DNA of 9,705 nt, from contig JAGLZJ010000025.1 of assembly GCA_023131555.1 (NCBI GenBank), positions 1-9,705 of the forward strand, in the 5' to 3' direction. Below are positions 1 to 6,884 of this stretch, piece after piece. Within the stretch, counting starts at the first letter, position 1. Every line of letters starts with the position of its first letter. This DNA is from Candidatus Bathyarchaeota archaeon (GTDB lineage Archaea; Thermoproteota; Bathyarchaeia; Bathyarchaeales; SOJC01). Position numbers and translations under genes: made by a program. The notes below the pieces were generated by a model. The model worked only from the letters and a program-made list of their open reading frames with translations. It did not search any database and was not told the DNA's origin.

Positions 1-26
1 GGGTTCAAATCCCCCCGGGCCCGCCA
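1..26 (+). tRNA. 3' end of a tRNA gene (cut by the left edge)
   Basis: The first bases are the end of a tRNA. The T arm is visible as GGG (5' strand, truncated), loop TTCAAAT at 4-10 and CCCCC at 11-15. The 3' acceptor strand CGGGCCC follows at 16-22, then discriminator G at 23 and an encoded CCA at 24-26. The matching 5' acceptor strand would read GGGCCCG. The anticodon lies outside the window, so identity cannot be read. G73 with a GGGCCCG acceptor would fit some archaeal tRNA-Arg genes, but that is a guess. The gene converges on the DUF167 gene, which ends 64 bases away on the other strand. Confidence 0.88.
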
Positions 27-89
27 CGATTTCATGACGATGCAGTTGCACGCGCAAGCTAGGATAAGCTATCGACGATTACAGATTCA

Positions 90-377
90 TCATGTATTGA
101 ATCCCGAAGTGGATAGGATTCTCTCGACCTCTTTTGAGTGGGCTGACACGATCAGAAGGCGCTTTCGGGTTGAAGTTAGGCCTGAGAGAATCTTCACTTT
201 CGTCTTGAAAAGTTTCGAGAACTGCTTGATCAGTTCTCGGTTTACTCTTCCTTTTACTGGTTTCTCTCGACATAACACTAAGAGTGCATCGTCTTGGTCT
301 TTGATTCCGAACTGTCTTTGGTTGGGCTTCACGAATATGGAGATAATTGTCCCGCTCTGATTTTCCTGAAGGTACAT
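90..377 (-). CDS. DUF167 / YggU-family (UPF0235) small protein
   Basis: This is a 95-residue protein of the DUF167 (YggU/UPF0235) family, small single-domain proteins found in bacteria, archaea and eukaryotes whose biochemical role is not established. The family signature is clear. A beta strand leads into VKPNQRQFG (16-24, the usual V-x-P-x-A/S-x pattern), followed by REKPVKGRVNREL (37-49, the usual PPxxGKAN-E-L loop with GRVN in place of GKAN), and then LSGLTSTRKRLLI (64-76, the usual G-x-(T/S)-S-R-x-K strand). Length matches the family. I start at ATG 377; an in-frame TTG at 401 would add eight residues with no family similarity and no better ribosome site. A TGATC element resembling the 3' part of the Shine-Dalgarno complement lies just upstream of 377. 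It is co-directional with the protease gene 97 bases upstream, with only a weak candidate promoter between, so read-through is possible. Confidence 0.83.
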   Translation of the reverse strand: MYLQENQSGTIISIFVKPNQRQFGIKDQDDALLVLCREKPVKGRVNRELIKQFSKLFKTKVKILSGLTSTRKRLLIVSAHSKEVERILSTSGFNT

Positions 378-474
378 GTGATCAGCCAAGTGCTGGGTCA
401 AACAGGGCTCTCTGGTGGAGTGTTCTTCTGCGCTTCACGCTACGCCGCTCTATAGCTTGTTGAAATGAAGCATG

Positions 475-2421
475 TTATTCACGCCATTTCTTAGCGTAGT
501 TGTCTACCATAATCATGATGTCGAAGATGTCAATTTCACCGTCTTCGATTAGATCGGCATCGGGATTCCAATTACTGTCTCCAGGCGTTGCCCCGTATGC
601 GCCAGCTGCAATGACTATGTCAAATATACTCACCTTTCCGTCGCCAGTGAAGTCGCACAAGTATATCCAGAGTAAATCCTGCAATTCAATCTCCAGAGCT
701 TCAGCTTCAATGACATTCTCCAGTGCTAAAAGATAGTTCATCTCATCGTAGAGTTGCAGGGTTTCGTTTAGCCTAAGGTGGATTGTATCGAATTCGGCGT
801 CGATGGTTTCTGTTGAGTTTTGGCGGTTGTAGAGGAGCAGGTCTTCTTCAAGCTGATTCTGCAATTCGAGGATTCTGAGGTCAACTACCAGTCTGTGAAA
901 GGCGTCCTTCCGCATCTGCGTGAAAGAGTAGGAGTAGGGATAATACCCCATGACATCGAAGGCGAAGTCTCCTGCGTAAGCATTTCCATGTATGAAAGTG
1001 TGGGGAAAACCGAGATTGTGTCCAGCCTCATGAATCAGAACAAGACCGAGACCAGACCTTCTTGAAGCTGAGCCTGAGAAGTATCGCCCCAGTTCCTTCA
1101 TAACAAGTATCTGTCCGCCTCCACCCAGGCCGGTGTACTCTCCGCCTGCGTACATCATGCTCATGTTCTTCTCTAAGTAGACATAGGCGTTAATCACAAC
1201 GTCAGCTGCATTGAGATCGAAATATGAGTCCCTAAGCGCATAGAGTCCGCCCCAGATAGCGTTCCCATCGTAGTAGATCCAACCATCTCTCTTCTCATCC
1301 ACCGCTCCATCGAAGATGGCTTCAAGAAGGGGGTAGTCGGAGATGTTCTCGAATTCCACCGTTACTTCTGTTTCGAGGAATGGTGCAAGGTCTTCAATGA
1401 ACTGCACTGCAAGGGATGAGTTGACTATCCAGCTGATCGATTCTTCAGAGTAGCCGGATTGTGATGCGTTGTTCAATACTAGAACTTGAATGGATAGCGA
1501 GGAAGCTTTTGCCAAGTCTAAGTCTGTCCATAGATCAGGGGCAAGAAGATTCGTTAGAGCATCATCTATCCATCCGGCGAGGTAGTATGCCAGGTCTTCT
1601 TTTCCTTCGATTGTGCCAACATTGTGGGTCATCAAGAACTGGTCTAAGTCTTCATAGTAGTAATCGTATTTGGGGCCGCTTACGGATAGACCCCACCATA
1701 TTCTAGTCCAAGTTAGGTACCACTGAAACGCGGAGGGATCGATGAAGAATATCCTGCTTTGAGAAGTGAAGCATGAGTACGGAAAGCGTACGTTTGGATT
1801 GAGATGGTTGTCCCATTCGAGTCTCCAGAAGTCTCTGTTGCGGTTGGCTTCATGGTCAAGTTCAGTTACGTTATACCAGTGTTCCAGAACGTGATTGGGG
1901 GAATCGAACTCTGTGAAGTTCATGACGTAGAACTGGTAGGAGTCTGTTGATTCTGCTTCGTAGGGGTTTTCTTCGAACCATGTTTCAACTGCCTCTGCAT
2001 CTATTGCTCTTCCTGATTGCGGTAGAAAGATGGACATTTTGGAACCTGTTGATCGCTGAATCTGCAAAGCGGTTGTATTTAGGGAGGATGTTGTGTTTGT
2101 GCCGTTCACTGAGTTCGCTAGAATGAAGGTCTTCAAGGCTTCATGATATGAGGAGTCAGCAAAGTGGTAGCTTATGTTGAAGTTGTAGTTGATTGTGTAG
2201 TCTCCATGGATAAAGGAGTAATCGTGTTGAATTGTTGAGTTGATTAAGTCGGTATTAACCACGCTTTCATTGAAGCCAACGAAAATGACTCTCAGTTGAA
2301 AAAGGTGGGTGATGCTACTATTGACTAAGCTCTCAGGTTCCCCAAACGCTCCCGAGTTCACGTAAGGTAGGGCTAAGAATAGTATTAGAAGCGTACTTGA
2401 GGCGCAGAAGAACCTCTTCAT
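475..2421 (-). CDS. Secreted metzincin-type metalloprotease with C-terminal dockerin-like module
   Basis: This is a 648-residue secreted protein. Residues 1 to about 25 form a signal peptide: Lys-Arg at 2-3, a hydrophobic core at about 8-20, and small residues near NSGA. Many N-x-S/T sequons, dense in the first 200 residues, fit archaeal surface N-glycosylation. The catalytic signature is HEAGHNLGFPH, with zinc ligands H464, H468 and H474, general base E465 and the metzincin glycine G471. A Met-turn candidate, DVMGY, follows with M491. Residues about 515-588 are helical and rich in Leu and Glu. The last 60 residues (589-648) form a dockerin-type pair of calcium loops, DFTGDGKVSIFD (590-601) and DLIEDGEIDIFD (623-634); the second has Ile and Glu where Asn/Asp and Gly are usual, so it may bind calcium less well. 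The protein probably degrades extracellular protein or remodels the cell surface. I cannot assign a named peptidase family or substrate. Start ATG 2421 is supported by the signal peptide. Confidence 0.85.
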   Translation of the reverse strand: MKRFFCASSTLLILFLALPYVNSGAFGEPESLVNSSITHLFQLRVIFVGFNESVVNTDLINSTIQHDYSFIHGDYTINYNFNISYHFADSSYHEALKTFILANSVNGTNTTSSLNTTALQIQRSTGSKMSIFLPQSGRAIDAEAVETWFEENPYEAESTDSYQFYVMNFTEFDSPNHVLEHWYNVTELDHEANRNRDFWRLEWDNHLNPNVRFPYSCFTSQSRIFFIDPSAFQWYLTWTRIWWGLSVSGPKYDYYYEDLDQFLMTHNVGTIEGKEDLAYYLAGWIDDALTNLLAPDLWTDLDLAKASSLSIQVLVLNNASQSGYSEESISWIVNSSLAVQFIEDLAPFLETEVTVEFENISDYPLLEAIFDGAVDEKRDGWIYYDGNAIWGGLYALRDSYFDLNAADVVINAYVYLEKNMSMMYAGGEYTGLGGGGQILVMKELGRYFSGSASRRSGLGLVLIHEAGHNLGFPHTFIHGNAYAGDFAFDVMGYYPYSYSFTQMRKDAFHRLVVDLRILELQNQLEEDLLLYNRQNSTETIDAEFDTIHLRLNETLQLYDEMNYLLALENVIEAEALEIELQDLLWIYLCDFTGDGKVSIFDIVIAAGAYGATPGDSNWNPDADLIEDGEIDIFDIMIMVDNYAKKWRE

Positions 2422-2444
2422 ATCATGGTATGTCTCTCAGAGGC

Positions 2445-2453
2445 AATTATTTG
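2445..2453 (-). promoter_or_regulatory. Candidate TATA box for the metalloprotease gene
   Basis: On the minus strand this reads CAAATAATT. A box here would put transcription start near 2422, giving an almost leaderless mRNA. That fits the lack of a strong Shine-Dalgarno sequence upstream of ATG 2421. It lies in the 119-base divergent region shared with the cysteine desulfurase. Confidence 0.35.
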
Positions 2454-2518
2454 TATGTGTAGTGAACCATGGCACTGTGCCAAAAGATGTAAAGGCTTGA
2501 TCTAAGATCTTTTGTTTA

Positions 2519-2524
2519 AGGAGG
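2519..2524 (+). promoter_or_regulatory. Strong ribosome binding site that questions the desulfurase start
   Basis: AGGAGG is a full Shine-Dalgarno match. It sits 7 bases before an in-frame ATC at 2532 but 16 bases before the first canonical start, GTG 2541. The spacing therefore argues for initiation at 2532. Confidence 0.7.
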
Positions 2525-2540
2525 GCCAGTCATCAAGAAA

Positions 2541-3719
2541 GTGTATCTCGACTACGCGGCGACGACTCCCACTGATCCACGTGTTCTGGAGGTAATGCTG
2601 CCCTACTTCACGAAATCCTACGGTAACGCCTCATCAATGAATTCATTTGGCAGAGAGGCGAAGGAAGCTCTGGAAGAGAGTAGAAAGAGAATTGCCGATT
2701 CCATGAACGCTGAGGCTGAAGAACTGGTTTTCACAGGAAGTGCAACGGAAGCAAACAATCTTGTCCTGAAAGGACACGCTTTCAGAGAAGGAAGAAGCAG
2801 GTGCCACATCGCAGTCTCCACAATTGACCACGACTGTGTCTTAAACTCAGTTAAATGGCTGGAGGAACAAGGGTTCAGAGTCACCTATCTACCGGTTGAT
2901 TCCTACGGGTTACTCAGAGTGGACTCGTTTCGGAAAGCCTTGGAAGAGGACATCACATTGGTATCTGTGGTATATGGGAACAATGAGATTGGAACCGTTC
3001 AGCAGGTCGAAGAGATCGCGAAGATGTGTCACGAACATGGTGCATTCTTCCACACTGACGCCGTTCAAAGCTTCGGAAAGTTCCCGATTGATGTGGAATC
3101 AATGGGTATTGATTCCATGACAGTCAACGCCCACAAAATGTATGGACCAAAAGGAGTCGGTGCATTATACATAAGTGGAAACTTAAAAATCGCGCCATTA
3201 ATCCATGGGGGATCTCACGAATTCGGGATGAGGGCTGGAACTGAGAATATCTCAAGCATTGTGGGGTTCGCGAAGGCTGTGGAATTGAGAGAGAAAGAGA
3301 TGGAAACAGAAGGAAAGCGTCTTTGCCGTCTGCGTGACAGATTGATAGAAGCAGCCTTGGAGATTGACGATGCGTATCTTAATGGTCACCCTACAATGAG
3401 GCTGCCTAACAATGTGAATCTGCGATTCTCCCACTTGGAAGGAGAAGCAGTAGTCTTAGACTTGGACGCAGAAGGGATCGCTGCCTCCTCAGGTTCAGCC
3501 TGCTCATCTACGTCCCTCGAACCAAGCCACGTGCTCCTCGCGATTGGATTGAGACCCGAAGAAGCACGAGGAAGTCTAAGATTCTCACTGGGAAAGCAGA
3601 ACTCAGAAGAAGACATCGAGTTTAGTGCTCGAAGACTCGTAGATGTTGTTGAAAGACTGAGGAGAATATCACCACTGACGCCTAAGTCTACCGACAGATC
3701 TCCTCAGCTGAAACACTGA
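2541..3719 (+). CDS. Cysteine desulfurase, NifS/IscS-type
   Basis: This PLP-dependent enzyme takes sulfur from L-cysteine as an enzyme persulfide, releasing alanine, for Fe-S clusters and tRNA or cofactor thiolation. It is about 392 residues, normal for the family. Numbered from GTG 2541, visible landmarks are LDYAATTP (3-10), the cofactor phosphate loop TGSATEANNL (65-74), H97 stacking on PLP, NNEIGT (147-152), D173 and Q176 in HTDAVQ, the Schiff-base lysine K199 in NAHKMYGPKG, GMRAGTENIS, and the catalytic loop SSGSACSSTSLEPSHVL with C321. The long SSGSACSS loop and the SLEPSHVL motif place it in the NifS/IscS group rather than the SufS group. GTG 2541 is the first canonical start. Family N-termini usually read MKKVYLDYAATTP, and the upstream in-frame codons ATC-AAG-AAA (2532-2540) supply exactly that context behind a well-placed AGGAGG, so the true start is probably 2532. 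No scaffold (IscU-like) gene lies next to it. It converges on the radical SAM gene. Confidence 0.95.
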   Translation: MYLDYAATTPTDPRVLEVMLPYFTKSYGNASSMNSFGREAKEALEESRKRIADSMNAEAEELVFTGSATEANNLVLKGHAFREGRSRCHIAVSTIDHDCVLNSVKWLEEQGFRVTYLPVDSYGLLRVDSFRKALEEDITLVSVVYGNNEIGTVQQVEEIAKMCHEHGAFFHTDAVQSFGKFPIDVESMGIDSMTVNAHKMYGPKGVGALYISGNLKIAPLIHGGSHEFGMRAGTENISSIVGFAKAVELREKEMETEGKRLCRLRDRLIEAALEIDDAYLNGHPTMRLPNNVNLRFSHLEGEAVVLDLDAEGIAASSGSACSSTSLEPSHVLLAIGLRPEEARGSLRFSLGKQNSEEDIEFSARRLVDVVERLRRISPLTPKSTDRSPQLKH

Positions 3720-3769
3720 ACGGGAAGTGCACGTGCGTGGATACGCGCCCAAAGATTTAATCGCAGTTT

Positions 3770-4804
3770 TCATCCAGCTATCAGCGTTCTGGCATTCTTC
3801 CACTGATCTCTCATGATTTCCAGGTTTCCCTGAACGTTCACATGCATTGAGTAGAACATGTAACACATGTAGGAACACTTACTGCATTGCCGATATTCCC
3901 TTCTCAAAACCTCGAACTTATCACTCTTCCACAACTTTGGAAGATCAAAGATGCTCGCAACGGGCTTCTGCAGATGGCATCCTGCGACTCTGCCGCGAGG
4001 GTCTACGGTGAAGAAAGACTGCAAAGCCTGACAGGTCCACGCTCTTTCACCTGTCAAATAGAGATGCTTCAAAGCTCTAAGCATCTTCTTTGTGATTAGA
4101 ATCCCATTATGGCTCTCTTTCTTCTTAATCAGGTCATCGCAGAGGGAAGCTAGGCCGATTTTATCCACGATCTCAAGTTCATTGTTCTTCGCCCCAATCT
4201 GAAACATGGGCTCAGCTAAAGAATCGTGTTGATATAAGCAGTAGAGAACAGGAACGCCTCTTTCTGTGAAGTGGTCGGTGAAACTCAGAATCTCGCTCAT
4301 GTTGAGTTGCGAGATTGTCGGAGAGACTCCCACCGAGATCCCGTTGTTATGCAGTGTCTTGACTGCATCCAAGGCGTTCTTCCATGCGCCAGTTACACCC
4401 TTCAAATAGTCGTATTTCTTACAGTTAAGAGTGTCAAGGGATATCGCGACAAAGTCTGCATTATGCAACGCGTCGATTCTGTTAACGGCTTGGCTTCCGT
4501 TGTCGTAAATTGTTGTAATGAAATATCGAGATGCGTAGTTAATTATCTCTTTGATGTCTTCACGTAGGAGGGGGTTTCCACCAGAGAGAACAAGCTCCAT
4601 TGCACCTAGGTCACGGAGAATGTCTAATCCAGCTTTCACTTCCTCCGTTGAAAGCTCGGACACAGGTCGTTCATCACGCCACACGTCGCAGCTTTTGCAT
4701 CGATAATTGCATCGACGTGTAAGCATCCATTGAACATGATGAGGCTTTTTGAGGGAAAAAGATTGCCTAGACAATCGGAGAGCCTTGCGGAGCGAGAACC
4801 TCAT
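3770..4804 (-). CDS. Radical SAM enzyme with SPASM/twitch-like auxiliary cysteines
   Basis: This is a 344-residue radical SAM enzyme of unknown substrate. The SAM-binding [4Fe-4S] motif CNYRCKSC gives C32, C36 and C39. The methionine-binding loop reads LSGGNPLL (73-80), with Asn where most families have Glu (GGEP). The partial TIM-barrel pattern follows, including DNGS (101-104) and SLDTLN (122-127). The C-terminal part has C258, GRVAGC (C276) and QCSKCSYMC (C307, C310, C314), the arrangement of a SPASM or twitch domain that holds one or more auxiliary Fe-S clusters. Such enzymes often modify peptides, cofactors or carbohydrates, but nothing here fixes the substrate. Start ATG 4804 follows AAAGGGGG (4811-4818) at 6-base spacing and a TATA box near 4851. 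It is divergent from a glycosyltransferase gene 120 bases away, so a role in glycan or lipid modification is a possible inference only. Confidence 0.88.
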   Translation of the reverse strand: MRFSLRKALRLSRQSFSLKKPHHVQWMLTRRCNYRCKSCDVWRDERPVSELSTEEVKAGLDILRDLGAMELVLSGGNPLLREDIKEIINYASRYFITTIYDNGSQAVNRIDALHNADFVAISLDTLNCKKYDYLKGVTGAWKNALDAVKTLHNNGISVGVSPTISQLNMSEILSFTDHFTERGVPVLYCLYQHDSLAEPMFQIGAKNNELEIVDKIGLASLCDDLIKKKESHNGILITKKMLRALKHLYLTGERAWTCQALQSFFTVDPRGRVAGCHLQKPVASIFDLPKLWKSDKFEVLRREYRQCSKCSYMCYMFYSMHVNVQGNLEIMRDQWKNARTLIAG

Positions 4805-4846
4805 CTAAAACCCCCTTTTCGCTGTGACTCTTAGCAGGATCAGACC

Positions 4847-4855
4847 TTTATTTAA
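4847..4855. promoter_or_regulatory. TATA-like element between radical SAM and glycosyltransferase genes
   Basis: TTTATTTAA reads TTAAATAAA on the minus strand. Facing left, it would start transcription near 4824, about 20 bases before ATG 4804, which leaves room for the AAAGGGGG ribosome site. Facing right, it would start near 4878, ahead of AGGGGG at 4908-4913 and ATG 4925; a second A/T patch (TTAAAA, 4865-4870) is an alternative for that direction. The leftward assignment is the better supported. Confidence 0.5.
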
Positions 4856-4924
4856 GCATAAGCGTTAAAAGGTGTTTCATTTCTGAATGACCCCAGTGAT
4901 GCGGACCAGGGGGCTACATCCTCG

Positions 4925-5662
4925 ATGAAAGTAGATGTGGTCGTGCTGACAAAAAACAGCGAGGAAACACTAAACGATAGCATGAAGTCAATCTACGAGA
5001 ACATCCCAGTGAACAGACTGATCGTAGTAGACGGTTGCTCCACTGACCAAACACCGGAAATAGTCAAAGCCTTCAACGAGAAGTTCCATAACGTTTTGTT
5101 TATTCGCGATTCAGCAAAGCGAGGGAAAGCGCGACAGATCGGGCTTGAGCAGGTGGAAACTGAATGGTTCATGTTTGTGGACAGCGACGCGATACTGTGT
5201 GACAGGTGGTTTGAGAGAGCAAAGAAGTTCATGAGCAAAGATGTGGGCGCAATATGGGGGATAGAACTATGGTCGGTCATTCGGAACCCGAATGTCCTGA
5301 AACTGTTCAAGAGAATGACAATGAAGATCTTTGAGACGAGAGGTGGCACGCATGATCTCTTAGTTCGCTATGATGCGGTAAAATACATGCATATCCCGGA
5401 CAGCCTTCACGTGTTTGAAGACGCCTACATTAAGAATTGGATCGTAAAGGGAGGGTACAAAGTCATCTCAACATACAATCCCTATTGCATCCACAGAAGA
5501 CCGTTAAATGTCTGGAAAACAAGTACAGCGATAAGCATCGCTACAGATGAAATAAAACACGGGTTATTTTACAAATATCCAAAATTACTCCCTTCATATG
5601 GATTCTATGTAGCCTATTTCTTTTATCAGGCTCTGAGAGCCGTGATGAGAATAGATTCCTGA
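4925..5662 (+). CDS. Family 2 (GT-A fold) glycosyltransferase
   Basis: This is a 245-residue family 2 glycosyltransferase, which moves a sugar from a nucleotide- or lipid-linked donor to an acceptor at the inner face of the membrane. Visible elements are the N-terminal strand VDVVVLTKNSEETL (3-16), the nucleotide-binding VVDGCSTDQT (34-43), RGKARQIGLE (66-75), the metal-binding DSD (86-88) in FVDSDA, and a late acidic pair FEDAYI (164-169) in the usual catalytic-base position. The HRRP at 190-193 resembles the HxxR-type loop of related enzymes. Residues about 221-242 are aromatic and hydrophobic and may lie against or in the membrane. Donor and acceptor cannot be read; archaeal protein N-glycosylation or glycolipid synthesis are reasonable settings. 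ATG 4925 follows AGGGGG with 11-base spacing. It converges on the HypE-like gene with a 72-base gap. Confidence 0.9.
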   Translation: MKVDVVVLTKNSEETLNDSMKSIYENIPVNRLIVVDGCSTDQTPEIVKAFNEKFHNVLFIRDSAKRGKARQIGLEQVETEWFMFVDSDAILCDRWFERAKKFMSKDVGAIWGIELWSVIRNPNVLKLFKRMTMKIFETRGGTHDLLVRYDAVKYMHIPDSLHVFEDAYIKNWIVKGGYKVISTYNPYCIHRRPLNVWKTSTAISIATDEIKHGLFYKYPKLLPSYGFYVAYFFYQALRAVMRIDS

Positions 5663-5734
5663 CGGGCCCCAACCGGAAGAGGCAACATTCCATCGCAGAC
5701 GATTACAGGCACGCGCGAACATATGAGTAGCTGA

Positions 5735-6742
5735 TTACTTTTCTAGAGCGACCCAAAGATGGTCACAGGATGGAGCTGCCAGTTTCTCGGCTCTACCATC
5801 ATGGCGCACGATCTCACGTTCTGCTGTAGAAGGGAGGAACTCGCCAATGGTTGAAGCCACAACACCGTTCTTCTTAAGAGCCTTCAGTAATTCATCGGCA
5901 CGTTCACGTTCTGCTGCAATCAGCAAGCTTCCAGAAGCAATAAGCTGAAGCGGGTCGATTTCAAAGAACCTACATATCTCTCTAGTCTCCTCGGCGATTG
6001 AGATAGCTTCTTCGAAGACGCGGAAGCTGACTTCTGAAGCAACTGCCATCTCGAAAATTCCACCGAGGACGCCGCCTTCAGTTGGATCATGCATTGCTGT
6101 CACGCAACCAGTCTTGAAGGCTAGAACAGCTTCATTCACCACGCTTATGTCGTCAAAAAACCTTTGTGCCCTTATGAGTGTCGATCTCTGTAGTTCCTTT
6201 GAAAGCTGATCAAACCTATCCGCAGCCAGAATAGCTGTGCCCTCTAAGCCGACGGATTTCGTAAGAATCAACAAGTTGCCAGGCTTAGCATCCCTCGAAG
6301 TGACGTAACACTCATTCGGGGTGATACCCATGCAGCAACCGACAACGATTGGAAATGGAAGCATTGGGGTGACCTCTGAATGGCCACCAGTTATGGATAC
6401 ATTCAGTCTCTTCGCCGCGATATCCATTTGTTCGCAGATAGTCATCACAGTTTCCTCCGATGAAGTTTCAGGAAGCAAGAGGCATGAAGAAAAGAAAGCC
6501 GGCTCTACGCCGAAGGTGGAGACGTCATTAGCGTTTATGTTAACTGCAAGCCACCCAATTCTTTCAATGGCACCAGTAATAGGATCCATAGATGTGATCA
6601 AAGCATTCTCTCCAAGCTTAATAACAGCGCCATCAAGACCGAATGCTGGTCCGACAACCACCTCCCTGCGACTTGCTCCTAAACGACTATAGACAACTTC
6701 TTGTAGGATGCTCTTCGGCACTTTGCCACTAGGGAGCTTCAT
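5735..6742 (-). CDS. HypE-like AIR synthase-family protein (COG0309 type) without the terminal PRIC
   Basis: This is a 335-residue member of the PurM/AIR-synthase superfamily, closest in layout to HypE. Family motifs in order are GPAFGLDGAVI (31-41), the metal/ATP aspartate D53 in SMDPITGA, VNINANDVSTFGVEP (67-81), TGGHSEV (118-124), TKSVGLEGTAILA (161-173), MHDPTEGGV (217-225) and SGSLLIA (270-276). True HypE ends in PRIC, whose last Cys is carbamoylated and dehydrated to the cyano ligand of NiFe hydrogenase. Here the chain ends APSCDHLWVALEK, with C326 ten residues from the end, so that chemistry is not supported. No other hyp or hydrogenase gene is present. It is probably an ATP-using enzyme acting on an unknown acyl or carboxamide substrate. 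SelD is unlikely, because the SelD N-terminal Cys/Sec motif is missing. ATG 6742 follows a TATA box at 6787-6795; there is no strong ribosome site. Confidence 0.87.
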   Translation of the reverse strand: MKLPSGKVPKSILQEVVYSRLGASRREVVVGPAFGLDGAVIKLGENALITSMDPITGAIERIGWLAVNINANDVSTFGVEPAFFSSCLLLPETSSEETVMTICEQMDIAAKRLNVSITGGHSEVTPMLPFPIVVGCCMGITPNECYVTSRDAKPGNLLILTKSVGLEGTAILAADRFDQLSKELQRSTLIRAQRFFDDISVVNEAVLAFKTGCVTAMHDPTEGGVLGGIFEMAVASEVSFRVFEEAISIAEETREICRFFEIDPLQLIASGSLLIAAERERADELLKALKKNGVVASTIGEFLPSTAEREIVRHDGRAEKLAAPSCDHLWVALEK

Positions 6743-6786
6743 AAAGATTCATCTTCACGCAATGTGTAGAAGTCTTTGCACGTGTG

Positions 6787-6795
6787 TATTTTTAA
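6787..6795 (-). promoter_or_regulatory. TATA box for the HypE-like gene
   Basis: The minus strand reads TTAAAAATA. Start of transcription would fall near 6764, leaving a leader of about 22 bases before ATG 6742. The box abuts the palindrome-rich segment 6796-6837. Confidence 0.55.
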
Positions 6796-6846
6796 GCATG
6801 CTAGCGAGACGGCTAGCTCGAAACTCGAGTTCCGCGGGCGGAGCAG

Positions 6847-6854
6847 TTATTATA
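6847..6854 (+). promoter_or_regulatory. TATA box for the ECF S-component gene
   Basis: TTATTATA lies about 30 bases before ATG 6885. Transcription would start near 6878, giving a nearly leaderless mRNA. This matches the absence of any Shine-Dalgarno sequence before ATG 6885. Confidence 0.55.
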
Positions 6855-6884
6855 CGCAAGCTCACATAGAGACTTTGGCTCGAA

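Noticed and set aside
34..360. A 108-codon plus-strand frame over the left end
   Set aside because: It lies opposite the DUF167 gene, which shows clear family motifs; the plus-strand protein resembles nothing and starts just after the tRNA.
820..1065. An 81-codon plus-strand frame inside the metalloprotease gene
   Set aside because: It is antisense to the active-site region of a gene with strong motifs and a signal peptide; it has no features of its own.
2541..6742. A selenium pathway linking the desulfurase with a SelD-like protein
   Set aside because: The AIR synthase-family protein has HypE-type motifs and no SelD N-terminal Cys/Sec motif, the two genes are far apart and not co-directional, and no selenocysteine gene or insertion element was seen.
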